A stretch of 58,794 nt of DNA from Nitrosomonas ureae (GTDB taxonomy: Bacteria > Pseudomonadota > Gammaproteobacteria > Burkholderiales > Nitrosomonadaceae): contig NZ_FNUX01000018.1 of assembly GCF_900108305.1 (NCBI RefSeq), forward strand, positions 1 to 58,794, read 5' to 3'. The translations under genes and the position numbers were made by a program. The notes under the pieces were generated by a model. That model ran no database searches. It had not been told where the DNA came from and saw only the letters and a list, made by a program, of their open reading frames with translations. Of the stretch, positions 1 through 8,864 are shown piece after piece. Numbering within the stretch: the first letter of the stretch is position 1; every line of letters starts with the position of its first letter.

Positions 1-92
1 ATGCCTATCTTGTAATATTTCGAGTCGTACCACAGCGACATGTCATAGTTGGCGCTCGCCGCGCCGCTAGTTGTGCCATAGGTTGTTGCCAT
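1..92 (-). CDS. amoC: Ammonia monooxygenase subunit C, N-terminal fragment
   Basis: Only the first 30 codons lie in the window; the rest continues past the left edge. The translation starts MATTYGTTSG and then contains YDMSLWYDSKYYKIG, the conserved N-terminus of AmoC, the membrane subunit of ammonia monooxygenase that oxidises ammonia to hydroxylamine at the inner or intracytoplasmic membrane. The ATG at 92-90 is preceded by a strong Shine-Dalgarno sequence (AGGAGA, 103-98 on the minus strand). Family knowledge: Nitrosomonas carries amoCAB operons plus singleton amoC copies. Which type this is cannot be read here, because the downstream side is outside the window. The divergent neighbour is a phosphate-type porin. 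A sigma-E-like promoter upstream hints at a stress-type singleton amoC, but this is inference. Confidence 0.93.
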   Translation of the reverse strand, partial: MATTYGTTSGAASANYDMSLWYDSKYYKIG

Positions 93-177
93 GTTGATCT
101 CCTATTAATTTAACAGATTGTTTGTTAACAGAAAAATTTGTTTGAGATGGAAAATAACTTTTACCACTCAACGTAAA

Positions 178-207
178 TTAGACAGATTCTTTCTTCCTGA
201 AAGTTCC
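178..207 (-). promoter_or_regulatory. Candidate sigma-E-like promoter of amoC
   Basis: On the minus strand a perfect GGAACTT (207-201) is followed by TCTGTCTAA (186-178). Sigma-E promoters use GGAACTT with a TCTGA/TCTAA-like -10 about 16 nt after GAACTT. Here the spacing is 14 nt to TCTGT or 18 nt to TCTAA, so the match is good in sequence and off in spacing. It would give a leader of roughly 80 nt before the amoC start. A singleton amoC under sigma-E control has been described in N. europaea. Confidence 0.35.
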
Positions 208-339
208 CATCAATCTGTGAAAACTCTATCTGGCATTTACAAAGTATTTAGCAGTTCTATAAATGCAGGGATATTCTATAAATTAATATCCAATCTTTCA
301 ATTAATTAAAAAATAAATTCAAGTTCACAAGTAACAATA

Positions 340-401
340 TTGTCACAATTCTGCAAAAAAAATGATGTTGTCACAAAAATGTAACATTGCTGTTATATAA
401 C
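340..401 (+). promoter_or_regulatory. Pho box and promoter of the porin gene
   Basis: PhoB binds two CTGTCAT-like heptamers separated by 4 bp. At 368-385 the sequence reads TTGTCAC, AAAA, ATGTAAC, and a weaker copy lies at 340-357 (TTGTCAC, AATT, CTGCAAA). Ten bp after the first-named box is TATAAC (396-401), a plausible -10. This is the usual geometry of a PhoB-activated promoter, in which the box replaces the -35. The downstream gene is a phosphate-type porin, and phoB/phoR are in this window. The assignment is by motif and context. Confidence 0.6.
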
Positions 402-451
402 CGCTGTCTCGTCTAGTAATTTATTTTTCAACCCTGGATTAACGACAGATA

Positions 452-2173
452 ATGAAATTTCTCAGCCTTATTTTAGCAACCCTCGTGATATTCAATTTAT
501 GCGTCATCTCCAACGCTTATGCATTGGATTTGTATGTTGATACAAAAACCAAACAAGTTTTTGCGGAACCCGGAGCGGGTAGAGTTCATATGGGTACGTA
601 TGTAAAAGCCGATAATCCGCCGGCGCAACCGGAACCCCCCAAAGTAGCTACAACACCATCCGCGGCACCTGCTGAATCAGAGAAAAAAGAAACAGTGGCC
701 GGATCAACTTCAATGCGTGAGGAAAAAGCCACAGAGGTGGCGGATAAAACCATACACGAACGCCTGGCTAGCCAAGTCTCAGTGCTGGAAGAACGCGTTA
801 AGGATGTTGAAAAGATACATGGTACGTTTGATGATCGGGGTTTACATTGGGCCACCAAGGATGGAAATTTTTCAATGTCGATCAATGGACGATTACAACC
901 CGCTTCACAATATAATTTCGTCAATGATCCTGATCCTGCCTTCGGGTCCAATACCGCGAATGAACTGAATAGCGGCATGAATATCCGCCGCGCCCGCCTG
1001 GGTGCTGAAGGCACTTTTTATCGAATATGGGATTATAAATTCGAGTTTGATTTTAGCCGTGGCAATGGCTCTGTCGGATCCGGAATTACGGATGCTTTCG
1101 TACGCTTGAATCATACGGATGCACTGTCTTACAAAATAGGCTCATTCAAAGAGCCATTCAGTCTGGAAGAGGCTGCCAGCAATCGATTTCTTACCTTTAT
1201 CGAACGCCACATGTCGGTCAATTCGTTTGTAGATAACCCCAATACTTACAAAACAGGTATCGGCGCTAATTATGCAGTAACACGATTCCAAACCGGGCTG
1301 GCTTTTCAAACCGAGCCTATTGGCGCGTGGTCGGCCGCATCAACTTCAGTGAATGCAAACGGCAACCAGAGTCGCAACAACGGTTCCGGTGACACTGGCT
1401 GGCAAGGTATAGGCCGTATCAGCGGCAGACCCTGGATGGAAGATGAAACCAAGTTCTTACATGTGGGCATTTCTGCAGGACACACCGCAGTCAACACGCA
1501 ATATCGTGCTGATGGCACCATGGTTGGAGAAGGCTCTAATGGCGGCGGCGGCGGTATGTCATTCGTCGCATTCCCGGGAACCAACGTGGATCGCAGCAAT
1601 GTCCTGAATACCGGCAACTTGAGCACAGGCGCGCTCAACGATCCGAACCGGCGCGAGATTAGCAGCTATGATCGATACGGTGCGGAAGCATGGTTTGTTC
1701 ATGGCCCTTTCTCAGCGCAAGCAGAGTTCTTACGCACCAATATCAATGGGGTTGGTTATGATGGAGAGCACCTGACGGGTTACTATGGTTTCGTGAGTTA
1801 CTTCCTGACTGGTGAGTCCAAAGCCTATCATGTCAGAAACGGCGCAGCAAACCGGATTAGACCCAACCGGCCGTTTCAATGGAATGGATCGGGATGGGGT
1901 GCATTCGAGCTTGCTGCCGGTTATGATTACATTGATATGAATTCGGGAGTCATCAGGGGCGGGCGGGCTGATATGGTCAGGTTTGGTTTCAATTGGTATC
2001 CTCACTCGAACGTTAAGTTTCAGGCAAACGTTATACATATGCTGGATATCAATACGGCTAGAACACCCACCACCAATACCGATGGATTCTCTGGCGGAGC
2101 CGGGGCACGGACTAATGGCTGGAATGATGGCGATTTGAGTGCATTCCTGACTCAATGGACTATCGATTTTTAA
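452..2173 (+). CDS. Phosphate-selective porin (OprP/OprO family)
   Basis: Outer-membrane channel of the phosphate-selective porin O and P family, expected to admit phosphate or polyphosphate into the periplasm. The 573-residue product has a clear signal peptide (residues 1-24, ending AYA), a Pro/Ala/Glu-rich stretch (~50-90) and a short coiled coil (~95-120), which is the usual trimerisation or anchoring element in this family. A long beta-barrel region follows with the typical motifs GRLQ, RRARLGAEG, WDYKFEFDF and KIGSFKEPFSLE. The last residue is Phe, the standard OMP C-terminal signature. A Pho box lies upstream, a 14-bp terminator downstream, and a PstS-like gene next. The family also includes porins of unknown substrate; phosphate is inferred from the Pho box and neighbour. 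Confidence 0.88.
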   Translation: MKFLSLILATLVIFNLCVISNAYALDLYVDTKTKQVFAEPGAGRVHMGTYVKADNPPAQPEPPKVATTPSAAPAESEKKETVAGSTSMREEKATEVADKTIHERLASQVSVLEERVKDVEKIHGTFDDRGLHWATKDGNFSMSINGRLQPASQYNFVNDPDPAFGSNTANELNSGMNIRRARLGAEGTFYRIWDYKFEFDFSRGNGSVGSGITDAFVRLNHTDALSYKIGSFKEPFSLEEAASNRFLTFIERHMSVNSFVDNPNTYKTGIGANYAVTRFQTGLAFQTEPIGAWSAASTSVNANGNQSRNNGSGDTGWQGIGRISGRPWMEDETKFLHVGISAGHTAVNTQYRADGTMVGEGSNGGGGGMSFVAFPGTNVDRSNVLNTGNLSTGALNDPNRREISSYDRYGAEAWFVHGPFSAQAEFLRTNINGVGYDGEHLTGYYGFVSYFLTGESKAYHVRNGAANRIRPNRPFQWNGSGWGAFELAAGYDYIDMNSGVIRGGRADMVRFGFNWYPHSNVKFQANVIHMLDINTARTPTTNTDGFSGGAGARTNGWNDGDLSAFLTQWTIDF

Positions 2174-2195
2174 AGGCGTTTTGCGTTGTGCGCAC

Positions 2196-2234
2196 AGCGG
2201 GAACCCGGAAAACTCCGGGTTCCCGCTGCACTTT
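2196..2234 (+). terminator. Terminator after the porin gene
   Basis: A perfect 14-bp stem (2196-2209 with 2214-2227), GC-rich, with a 4-nt loop, stands 22 nt after the porin stop. It is followed by GCACTTTAAATTT, so the T-tract is short. It probably separates porin transcription from the downstream pstS-like gene. Confidence 0.75.
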
Positions 2235-2366
2235 AAATTTATATTCCGAGTCTTAGCTCATGTCACCTCAAAACTATCCCTGCAATCAAACTATAGGCTA
2301 ACACGATGTGGATTATGATCTATAGTAGGCTGCACAACACAATCCATCTCACACAAGGAGGATGAA

Positions 2367-3392
2367 ATGCCGCAAATATACACCTTCAAAATACCAAACA
2401 TAATGTTCTTACTCTGTGTAGGTATAAGTATGCCGAGTATTGCAAATGCACAATCGATCATCCAAACTGATGGCTCCAGCACCGTCTATCCCATTACCAA
2501 GGCAGTCGCCGATAAGTTTCAAATCGTAAAAAAAAATACAGTGAATGTTACGGTCAATATTTCCGGCAGTGGTGGCGGCTTCAAGAAATTCTGCCGTGGT
2601 GAGATCGATATCGTGAATGCCTCGCGGCCCATTCTGAAGAATGAAATGCAGGATTGTAAAAATTCCCGTATTCAATACGTTGAAATCCCGGTAGCTTTCG
2701 ATGCCTTAACCGTAGCAGTTAATCCGGAGAACCATTGGGGAACGGCCATGACACTGGCAGAATTGAAAAAAATATGGGAACCGGCTGCACAAGGCACGAT
2801 TACCCGATGGAAACAGGTCAACTCGGCGTGGCCCGATGAAACCATTAAACTCTATGGCGCCGATCCGGATTCCGGCACTTATGATTACTTCACGAAAGCT
2901 ATTGTAGGTAAAGCAAAATCAAGCCGCAGCGACTACACTGAATCCGCAGATGATAACGTATTGGTTAACGGTGTGGCCAGCGATAGGAATGGCCTGGGAT
3001 TTTTTGGATTTTCCTATTACATTGAGAATCAGAATAAAGTCACAGCTATTGCCATAGATAATGGAAAAGGACAAGGTGCTGTTTCTCCAGCGGTCGAAAC
3101 TGTCGAAAACGGCAGCTATCAACCTTTGTCACGTCCGGTTTTTATCTATGTCAATGTTAAAGCTATCGAGAAGCCTGAGGTTAAGGAATTTGTGGAATTT
3201 TATCTAAAAAACGCTCTCTTGCTGGTAAAAGAAGCAAAGTTTTTTCCATTGCCACCTCGAGCTTATACCACTATGCTGGAGCACTTTAACAGAAAAAGAT
3301 CAGGTTCGGTATTTAGTGGGATACCGGCAATAGGTCTCACTATTGACGAACTGATCAGACGCGAGGACCGGCTTCAGTACGAAAATTTTTAA
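2367..3392 (+). CDS. Periplasmic phosphate-binding protein (PstS-like)
   Basis: Substrate-binding protein of the PstS type, which binds phosphate in the periplasm for an ABC importer or signals phosphate status. The 341-residue product has a signal peptide (1-28, ending ANA). The phosphate-pocket motifs [10 protein letters not shown] (~34-43), SGSGGGF (~66-72) and [10 protein letters not shown] follow. The start is fixed by a strong AGGAGG 6 nt upstream. It follows the Pho-regulated porin; a weak Pho-like half-site (ATGTCAC, 2260-2266) lies upstream. Odd point: no pstC, pstA, pstB or phoU follows. Either those are elsewhere or this is an accessory binding protein. The product is closed by a very strong terminator. 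Confidence 0.88.
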   Translation: MPQIYTFKIPNIMFLLCVGISMPSIANAQSIIQTDGSSTVYPITKAVADKFQIVKKNTVNVTVNISGSGGGFKKFCRGEIDIVNASRPILKNEMQDCKNSRIQYVEIPVAFDALTVAVNPENHWGTAMTLAELKKIWEPAAQGTITRWKQVNSAWPDETIKLYGADPDSGTYDYFTKAIVGKAKSSRSDYTESADDNVLVNGVASDRNGLGFFGFSYYIENQNKVTAIAIDNGKGQGAVSPAVETVENGSYQPLSRPVFIYVNVKAIEKPEVKEFVEFYLKNALLLVKEAKFFPLPPRAYTTMLEHFNRKRSGSVFSGIPAIGLTIDELIRREDRLQYENF

Positions 3393-3553
3393 ACCCATAC
3401 AACGAAATACATAATTGTCTGAAAATTGCTTATCGCTTTAAAGAGGTTGAGAAATTTGCATTTGTCATTACCAGTGGAGTGAGGAATCTTTAACAATCAA
3501 TGCAGTAGATTTATCGCCTTGCTCGAAATGCGCTTGTTTAGAACTTCCATAAC

Positions 3554-3601
3554 AACAACAGTTAATAATTTCTTAATGAAATTATTAACTGTTGTTTTTT
3601 T
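3554..3601 (+). terminator. Strong rho-independent terminator
   Basis: An 18-bp perfect stem (3554-3571 with 3579-3596) with a 7-nt loop is followed by seven T residues (3595-3601). It isolates the phosphate genes from the downstream transporter run. The rest of 3393-3680 holds nothing else recognisable. Confidence 0.93.
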
Positions 3602-3680
3602 CAAATTCAACATTCATTTATGATATAAGTCCCCCATTGCAATTAAATAACATTATCTCCTCGCAACCATTATCTAATCT

Positions 3681-5192
3681 ATGCCTTTCAGCCCCATTAT
3701 CCTGTGGACAGATGCACTTATATATTTATTCATCGGCATTGTATTTTTTTTGATTTGGCATGTAAGACAAAACGAACATCTATTGACACCTTGGAGACGT
3801 GTAGGACATAGCACCAGCGGCATGTCCGCGCTGACGGTGCTATTTTTTTTCTTGATCGCAGGGTTACTCGATACTATCCATTTTCGCCCTGCTCTCGATC
3901 ACAAAACCTCGGACGGAGAAAGCGTTTACAGTGTAGAAGTCTTGAGCGTACTTGATCTTCTGGTAACGCCACTGCGTACGAATATGGAAAAGACCTATTC
4001 CGCGCCATTGGCTACACATCTCTACGCAAAAGAAACGATTGAGCTTCCCGATGGCCAGCAGGTTCGAACTTTCGCCCGGCTTAAATATGGCGGGGCTCAC
4101 CTGCAAAATCCAGATACGGATCATGTCAATGACATTACATGGCGCAGCGCAAAAGGTTTGATGACTGGTTTTCTGACCTGGTGCTCGCTTACCGCAGGTT
4201 TAATCATGTTATTGTCGCATCGGCATCAGAAAAGTTTTACCCAAACCATTACAGTCATTTTGCGATGCAAAATGGAGATTCCCTGGCACGCCATTTTGAT
4301 CACGTTATTAATCCTGTTACTGATCATCGGTTGCGGAACAGCATTAGCCAGTCACTACCATGTCTTAGGCACTGACAAGGTTGGACAGGACATTCTGTAT
4401 CAATCACTCAAGAGCATTCGTGTCGCTTTGGTCATTGGTACTCTAACCACGCTGATTATGCTGCCGTTTGCACTGTTGCTCGGCATTATGGCTGGTTACT
4501 TCAGAGGCTGGATCGATGATGTTATTCAATATATTTATACCACGCTGAATTCCATACCCAGCGTATTACTGATCGCCGCTGCAGTACTCATGATGCAGGT
4601 ATATATCGAAACCCATTCGGAATTATTCGAAACCATCGCCTCACGCGCCGATCTGCGCTTGCTATTTCTTTGTATTATTCTTGGCGTTACCAGTTGGACC
4701 AGTTTATGCCGGCTGCTTCGCGGCGAAGCCATGAAGCTGCGTGAATTGGAGTATATTCAGGCAGCACACGCCTTTGGCGTTTCACATTGGCGCATCATTA
4801 CGCGCCACATTTTACCGAATGTAATGCACATCGTTTTAATCGCGACGGTCATGGATTTCAGTGGTCTGGTTCTGGCTGAAGCGGTTTTATCTTATGTCGG
4901 TGTGGGTGTCGATCCTTCCACGATGAGCTTTGGCACTATGATTAACGCGGCACGTTTGGAAATGGCACGCGAACCGATGGTCTGGTGGACATTACTGGCA
5001 GCATTCGGATTTATGTTCACCTTGGTATTGAGCGCCAATTTGTTTGCCGATGCAGTACAAAACGCTTTGGATCCGCGCACAAGAACGTTAAAACAAAGCA
5101 AGAAATTCTTTCAGGAATCAGAAAACAAACCACAGACACCAGGCAAAATATCCCAGGCTATCGGATCTACCCAATCTTCTCATCAGCCATGA
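3681..5192 (+). CDS. OppC-type ABC transporter permease with N-terminal extension
   Basis: Inner-membrane permease of the peptide/nickel ABC family (DppC/OppC/YejE type). The C-terminal ~300 residues are classical: HVLGTDKVGQD near residue 230, several membrane helices, and the ATPase-contact EAA loop (RGEAMKLRELEYIQAAHAFG) near 350. The product is 503 residues against about 300 for typical OppC. The extra N-terminal ~200 residues contain three predicted membrane spans (around 8-28, 49-68 and 158-178) with a periplasmic loop between the second and third. The stop overlaps the next start (ATGA), so it is co-translated with the fused ATPase. No OppA-type binding protein or OppB permease is adjacent; the upstream side is blocked by a terminator. 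Substrate unknown. Confidence 0.85.
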   Translation: MPFSPIILWTDALIYLFIGIVFFLIWHVRQNEHLLTPWRRVGHSTSGMSALTVLFFFLIAGLLDTIHFRPALDHKTSDGESVYSVEVLSVLDLLVTPLRTNMEKTYSAPLATHLYAKETIELPDGQQVRTFARLKYGGAHLQNPDTDHVNDITWRSAKGLMTGFLTWCSLTAGLIMLLSHRHQKSFTQTITVILRCKMEIPWHAILITLLILLLIIGCGTALASHYHVLGTDKVGQDILYQSLKSIRVALVIGTLTTLIMLPFALLLGIMAGYFRGWIDDVIQYIYTTLNSIPSVLLIAAAVLMMQVYIETHSELFETIASRADLRLLFLCIILGVTSWTSLCRLLRGEAMKLRELEYIQAAHAFGVSHWRIITRHILPNVMHIVLIATVMDFSGLVLAEAVLSYVGVGVDPSTMSFGTMINAARLEMAREPMVWWTLLAAFGFMFTLVLSANLFADAVQNALDPRTRTLKQSKKFFQESENKPQTPGKISQAIGSTQSSHQP

Positions 5193-7237
5193 AAAATTTG
5201 CTGGAAATAGAACATCTTGAAACCTTGCTGCATACTGGCAATGCACCCGTGTGTGCAGTCGATGGATTGTCTCTGGCAATTTTACCGGGTGAAACATTTG
5301 CGTTACTCGGAGAATCCGGATGCGGCAAGTCAATGACAGCACTTTCCATTATGCGCTTGCTGCCCGAAGCGGGTGAAATTGTTGCCGGGCAAATCAAGCT
5401 CAATGGCACGGATATCCTGCAACTCTCTGAAATGGATATGCGCACAATCCGAGGCAAACGCATCAGTATGGTTTTTCAGGAACCGATGTTGAGCCTGAAT
5501 CCAGTCCTAACCATCGCTGAGCAAATTGAAGAAGTATTGAACCAGCATTTGCAATTATCCAAAGACGCAACCCGGCAACGCATTCGGGAATTGCTGGAGC
5601 AGGTCGGCATTCCCGATGCAACGCAGCGCATGCATGAATATCCGTTCCAGTTTTCCGGTGGCATGAAACAGCGCGCCATGATCGCCATGGCGCTTGCGGG
5701 CGAACCTGAGTTACTCATTGCCGATGAACCGACGACAGCTCTGGATGTGACGATACAGGCACAAGTCCTGGATTTGATGCGACAAGTCCAGCAACGCACG
5801 CGCATGGCAATTTTACTGATCACGCATGATCTGGGTGTGGTTGCCGAAATGGCTGAACGCATCGCAGTAATGTACGCAGGAGAAATCGTCGAACTGGCTT
5901 CCCGGGATGATTTCTTTCAGCGCCCAGCTCATCCTTACTCGCAGCAGCTGTTTGCATCCTTACCCGGAAAACAAAAACGCGATCAGGCATTAACCGTTAT
6001 TCAAGGCAGCGTACCCTCCCTTGCACAACAGTTTCATGGCTGCCGTTTTGTTGATCGCTGCAATCAAGCTCTGGCTATCTGCCACCATACCGTTCCCCAA
6101 TGGCATCCGGCAACATCGGAGAGCCATCAAGTGCGCTGTCATTTGTATTCGTATCAGCAAAATGCCCCGGAAAAACCACCAGCACATAACGCTGATCAGC
6201 AGGTAATCGCTTTAGATACACAATCCGCTACGACAGAAGAAATATTATTACAAGTTACCGACCTCAAAGTACACTTCCCGATTCGCAAAGGATTATTCAA
6301 GCGCGTGGTCGGTCACGTTAAAGCAGTCGATGGTGTATCGTTAAAAATTGTTGCTGGACAAACTTTGGCATTAGTCGGTGAATCGGGATGCGGCAAAACA
6401 ACGATCGGCAAAAGCATTCTGCAATTGATTAAACCAACCGCCGGAAGCGTGCGCTTCAGAAACCAGGAACTGGTTTCTCTAAAACGCGCTCAGTTACGGC
6501 AAATACGTTCCCAATTTCAAATTATATTCCAGGACCCCTACTCTTCACTGAATCCGCGCATGCGGATTATTGAGATTTTGCGGGAAGGTATGGATGCGCT
6601 GATCATCAGTAAAAAAAATGATTCTAAAACTCACGTTCCATCATCAATTGATTCAAGAGAGGAAGAAATTGATGCATTATTACGTCAAGTGGGTTTGCCT
6701 GTTGAGGTAAAATGGCGGTATCCGCATGAGTTCTCCGGCGGTCAGCGGCAGCGTATCGCCATTGCGCGCGCTCTGGCGGTTAATCCGGAACTATTAATCT
6801 GCGATGAACCGACCAGCGCACTGGATGTATCGGTTCAGGCGCAAATCCTGAATCTGCTCAAATCGCTGCAAAATAATTTAGGGCTTGCATTTTTATTTAT
6901 TACCCACAATATCGCTGTTGTGGAATATTTGGCTGATGAGGTTGCTGTCATGTATCTGGGACGAATTGTTGAATATGGGCGTATTAATGAGGTGATGAAT
7001 CACCCCAGGCATCCTTACACCCAGGCGTTGCTATCATCAGTTCCGCAAATTGAATCCAATCCCGACCGCCAAGTCATTGCGTTGAAAGGCGACCTGCCAT
7101 CCCCGGTCACACCGCCTGCCGGCTGTCATTTCCATCCACGCTGCGCCAGCGCTATGCCAATTTGCCGCATAACCTATCCTCCGGCCAGCACATTCAGCGC
7201 AACGCATACAACCCATTGTTTCCTTTATCCACACTAA
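5189..7237 (+). CDS. Fused double ATP-binding protein of a peptide-type ABC transporter
   Basis: Two DppD/DppF-like nucleotide-binding domains in one 682-residue chain (YejF/GsiA arrangement), powering the permease encoded just upstream. Domain 1 has Walker A GESGCGKS (41-48), signature FSGGMKQR (~157) and Walker B LLIADEPT. Domain 2 has GESGCGKT (~397-404), FSGGQRQR (~515) and LLICDEPT. Each domain ends in the oligopeptide-transporter C-terminal motif with clustered Cys (CRFVDRCNQALAIC and CHFHPRCASAMPIC), a signature of this subfamily. I chose the ATG at 5189 because it overlaps the permease stop as ATGA and the protein begins directly in the ABC fold. An in-frame opening further upstream is only overlap with the permease gene. 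Confidence 0.9.
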   Translation: MKNLLEIEHLETLLHTGNAPVCAVDGLSLAILPGETFALLGESGCGKSMTALSIMRLLPEAGEIVAGQIKLNGTDILQLSEMDMRTIRGKRISMVFQEPMLSLNPVLTIAEQIEEVLNQHLQLSKDATRQRIRELLEQVGIPDATQRMHEYPFQFSGGMKQRAMIAMALAGEPELLIADEPTTALDVTIQAQVLDLMRQVQQRTRMAILLITHDLGVVAEMAERIAVMYAGEIVELASRDDFFQRPAHPYSQQLFASLPGKQKRDQALTVIQGSVPSLAQQFHGCRFVDRCNQALAICHHTVPQWHPATSESHQVRCHLYSYQQNAPEKPPAHNADQQVIALDTQSATTEEILLQVTDLKVHFPIRKGLFKRVVGHVKAVDGVSLKIVAGQTLALVGESGCGKTTIGKSILQLIKPTAGSVRFRNQELVSLKRAQLRQIRSQFQIIFQDPYSSLNPRMRIIEILREGMDALIISKKNDSKTHVPSSIDSREEEIDALLRQVGLPVEVKWRYPHEFSGGQRQRIAIARALAVNPELLICDEPTSALDVSVQAQILNLLKSLQNNLGLAFLFITHNIAVVEYLADEVAVMYLGRIVEYGRINEVMNHPRHPYTQALLSSVPQIESNPDRQVIALKGDLPSPVTPPAGCHFHPRCASAMPICRITYPPASTFSATHTTHCFLYPH

Positions 7238-7253
7238 CAAGTTTCTTGAAATT

Positions 7254-8864
7254 ATGAGTATTCATAACGAAGTGGCGCGTCGCCGCACTTTCGCTATCAT
7301 TTCCCATCCTGATGCGGGTAAAACAACGCTGACTGAAAAATTGCTGATGTATGCCGGTGCGATTCATATCGCCGGCAGCGTAAAAGCACGCAAAGCCAGC
7401 CGCCATGCCACCTCGGACTGGATGGAAATCGAAAAACAACGCGGTATCTCGGTCGCCAGTTCAGTCATGCAAATGGAATACCGCGATTGCGTAATTAACT
7501 TGCTTGATACTCCCGGTCACCAGGATTTCTCGGAAGATACCTATCGCGTGCTCACCGCAGTCGATGCCGCATTAATGGTAATTGATGCCGCCAATGGCGT
7601 CGAAGCACAGACATTGCGCCTGCTGGAAGTTTGTCGCGCACGCAACACCCCGATCGTCACTTTTGTCAACAAAATGGACCGTGAAGTGCGTGAACCGCTG
7701 GATTTGATCGATGAAATCGAACGTACCCTCGGTATGGCCACCATTCCTTTCACCTGGCCGGTCGGTATGGGAAAAAACTTTCAAGGTGTCTGCGATCTGA
7801 AAAATGATTGTATGCGCATATTTCAAGCTGGATCTGACCGCATCGACAATAAAAATGAAATGATCGTGCAGCTTGATGATCCGGAGATCCAACAACGTTT
7901 CGGCACGGATTTGTCCAGCGCTTTACAGTCAATCGAGTTGATTAAAGGGGCTTCACCGGCTTTTGATCATCAAGTGTTTCTTGCGGGCAAACAAACCCCT
8001 GTTTTCTTTGGTTCCGCAATCAATAATTTTGGTGTGCGGGAAATTCTCGATTCGTTGGTCGATTTGGCACCACCACCCGAGTCACGTAACGCTATTCAGC
8101 GTGAAGTATTGCCAGATGAAAAAAAATTTTCCGGCATGGTATTTAAAATTCAGGCCAATATGAATCTGGCACACCGCGATCGCATTGCCTTTGTGCGTAT
8201 ATGCTCCGGTCATTTCAAGCGCGGTATGAATTTGAAAGTCGCACGCAACGGCAAGGATATCCGCACCAGCACGGTGGTATCTTTTTTGTCGCAACGTCGT
8301 GACATTCTTGAAGAAGCTTACCCCGGAGATATCATTGGCATACCGAATCACGGCACGTTGCAACTCGGCGACACTCTGACCGAAGGTGAGGTATTGCAAT
8401 TCACCGGACTGCCTTTTTTTGCTCCGGAAATTTTCCGTACCGTGGAAATCTCGGATCCGTTACGCAGCAAACAATTGAAGCTGGGATTGACGCAACTGGG
8501 TGAAGAAGGTGCGATCCAGGTATTCCGTCCGCATTTGGGTAACATGCTGTTACTTGGCGCCGTTGGCACGTTACAATTTGAAGTGGTCACTCATCGACTG
8601 CAATATGAATATGCGGTGGCTGCCCGGATAGCGCCGGCCAAATATCAACTGGCACGCTGGATTACTTGTGACGATGCGCACGAATTACGACGATTTATTG
8701 AAGCCAACGCGCATCGGATCGCCTATGATGCCGTGGATGCTCCCACCTTTCTGGCCGCTTTTGGCGCGGAATTAAGTGTCGCGGAAGAGAACTGGCCGAC
8801 GATTCGCTTTCATAAACTACGCGAACACGCCGGTTTGGTGTTTCAGGATCATATCAACGCATAA
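7254..8864 (+). CDS. prfC: Peptide chain release factor 3
   Basis: GTPase that removes RF1/RF2 from the ribosome after peptide release. The 536-residue length fits RF3. G-motifs are visible: SHPDAGKTTLTEK (G1), RGISVASS (G2), DTPGHQDF (G3) and NKMD (G4), and the whole N-terminus is typical of RF3 rather than EF-G. It sits 16 nt after the ABC ATPase gene. Its TAA shares a base with the ATG of the next gene (TAATG), so the run 3681-10803 is probably one transcription unit. Confidence 0.96.
   Translation: MSIHNEVARRRTFAIISHPDAGKTTLTEKLLMYAGAIHIAGSVKARKASRHATSDWMEIEKQRGISVASSVMQMEYRDCVINLLDTPGHQDFSEDTYRVLTAVDAALMVIDAANGVEAQTLRLLEVCRARNTPIVTFVNKMDREVREPLDLIDEIERTLGMATIPFTWPVGMGKNFQGVCDLKNDCMRIFQAGSDRIDNKNEMIVQLDDPEIQQRFGTDLSSALQSIELIKGASPAFDHQVFLAGKQTPVFFGSAINNFGVREILDSLVDLAPPPESRNAIQREVLPDEKKFSGMVFKIQANMNLAHRDRIAFVRICSGHFKRGMNLKVARNGKDIRTSTVVSFLSQRRDILEEAYPGDIIGIPNHGTLQLGDTLTEGEVLQFTGLPFFAPEIFRTVEISDPLRSKQLKLGLTQLGEEGAIQVFRPHLGNMLLLGAVGTLQFEVVTHRLQYEYAVAARIAPAKYQLARWITCDDAHELRRFIEANAHRIAYDAVDAPTFLAAFGAELSVAEENWPTIRFHKLREHAGLVFQDHINA

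Noticed and set aside
4985..5188. Upstream extension of the fused ATPase reading frame
   Set aside because: It lies wholly within the permease gene; the ATGA overlap at 5189 gives a start directly before the ABC domain.
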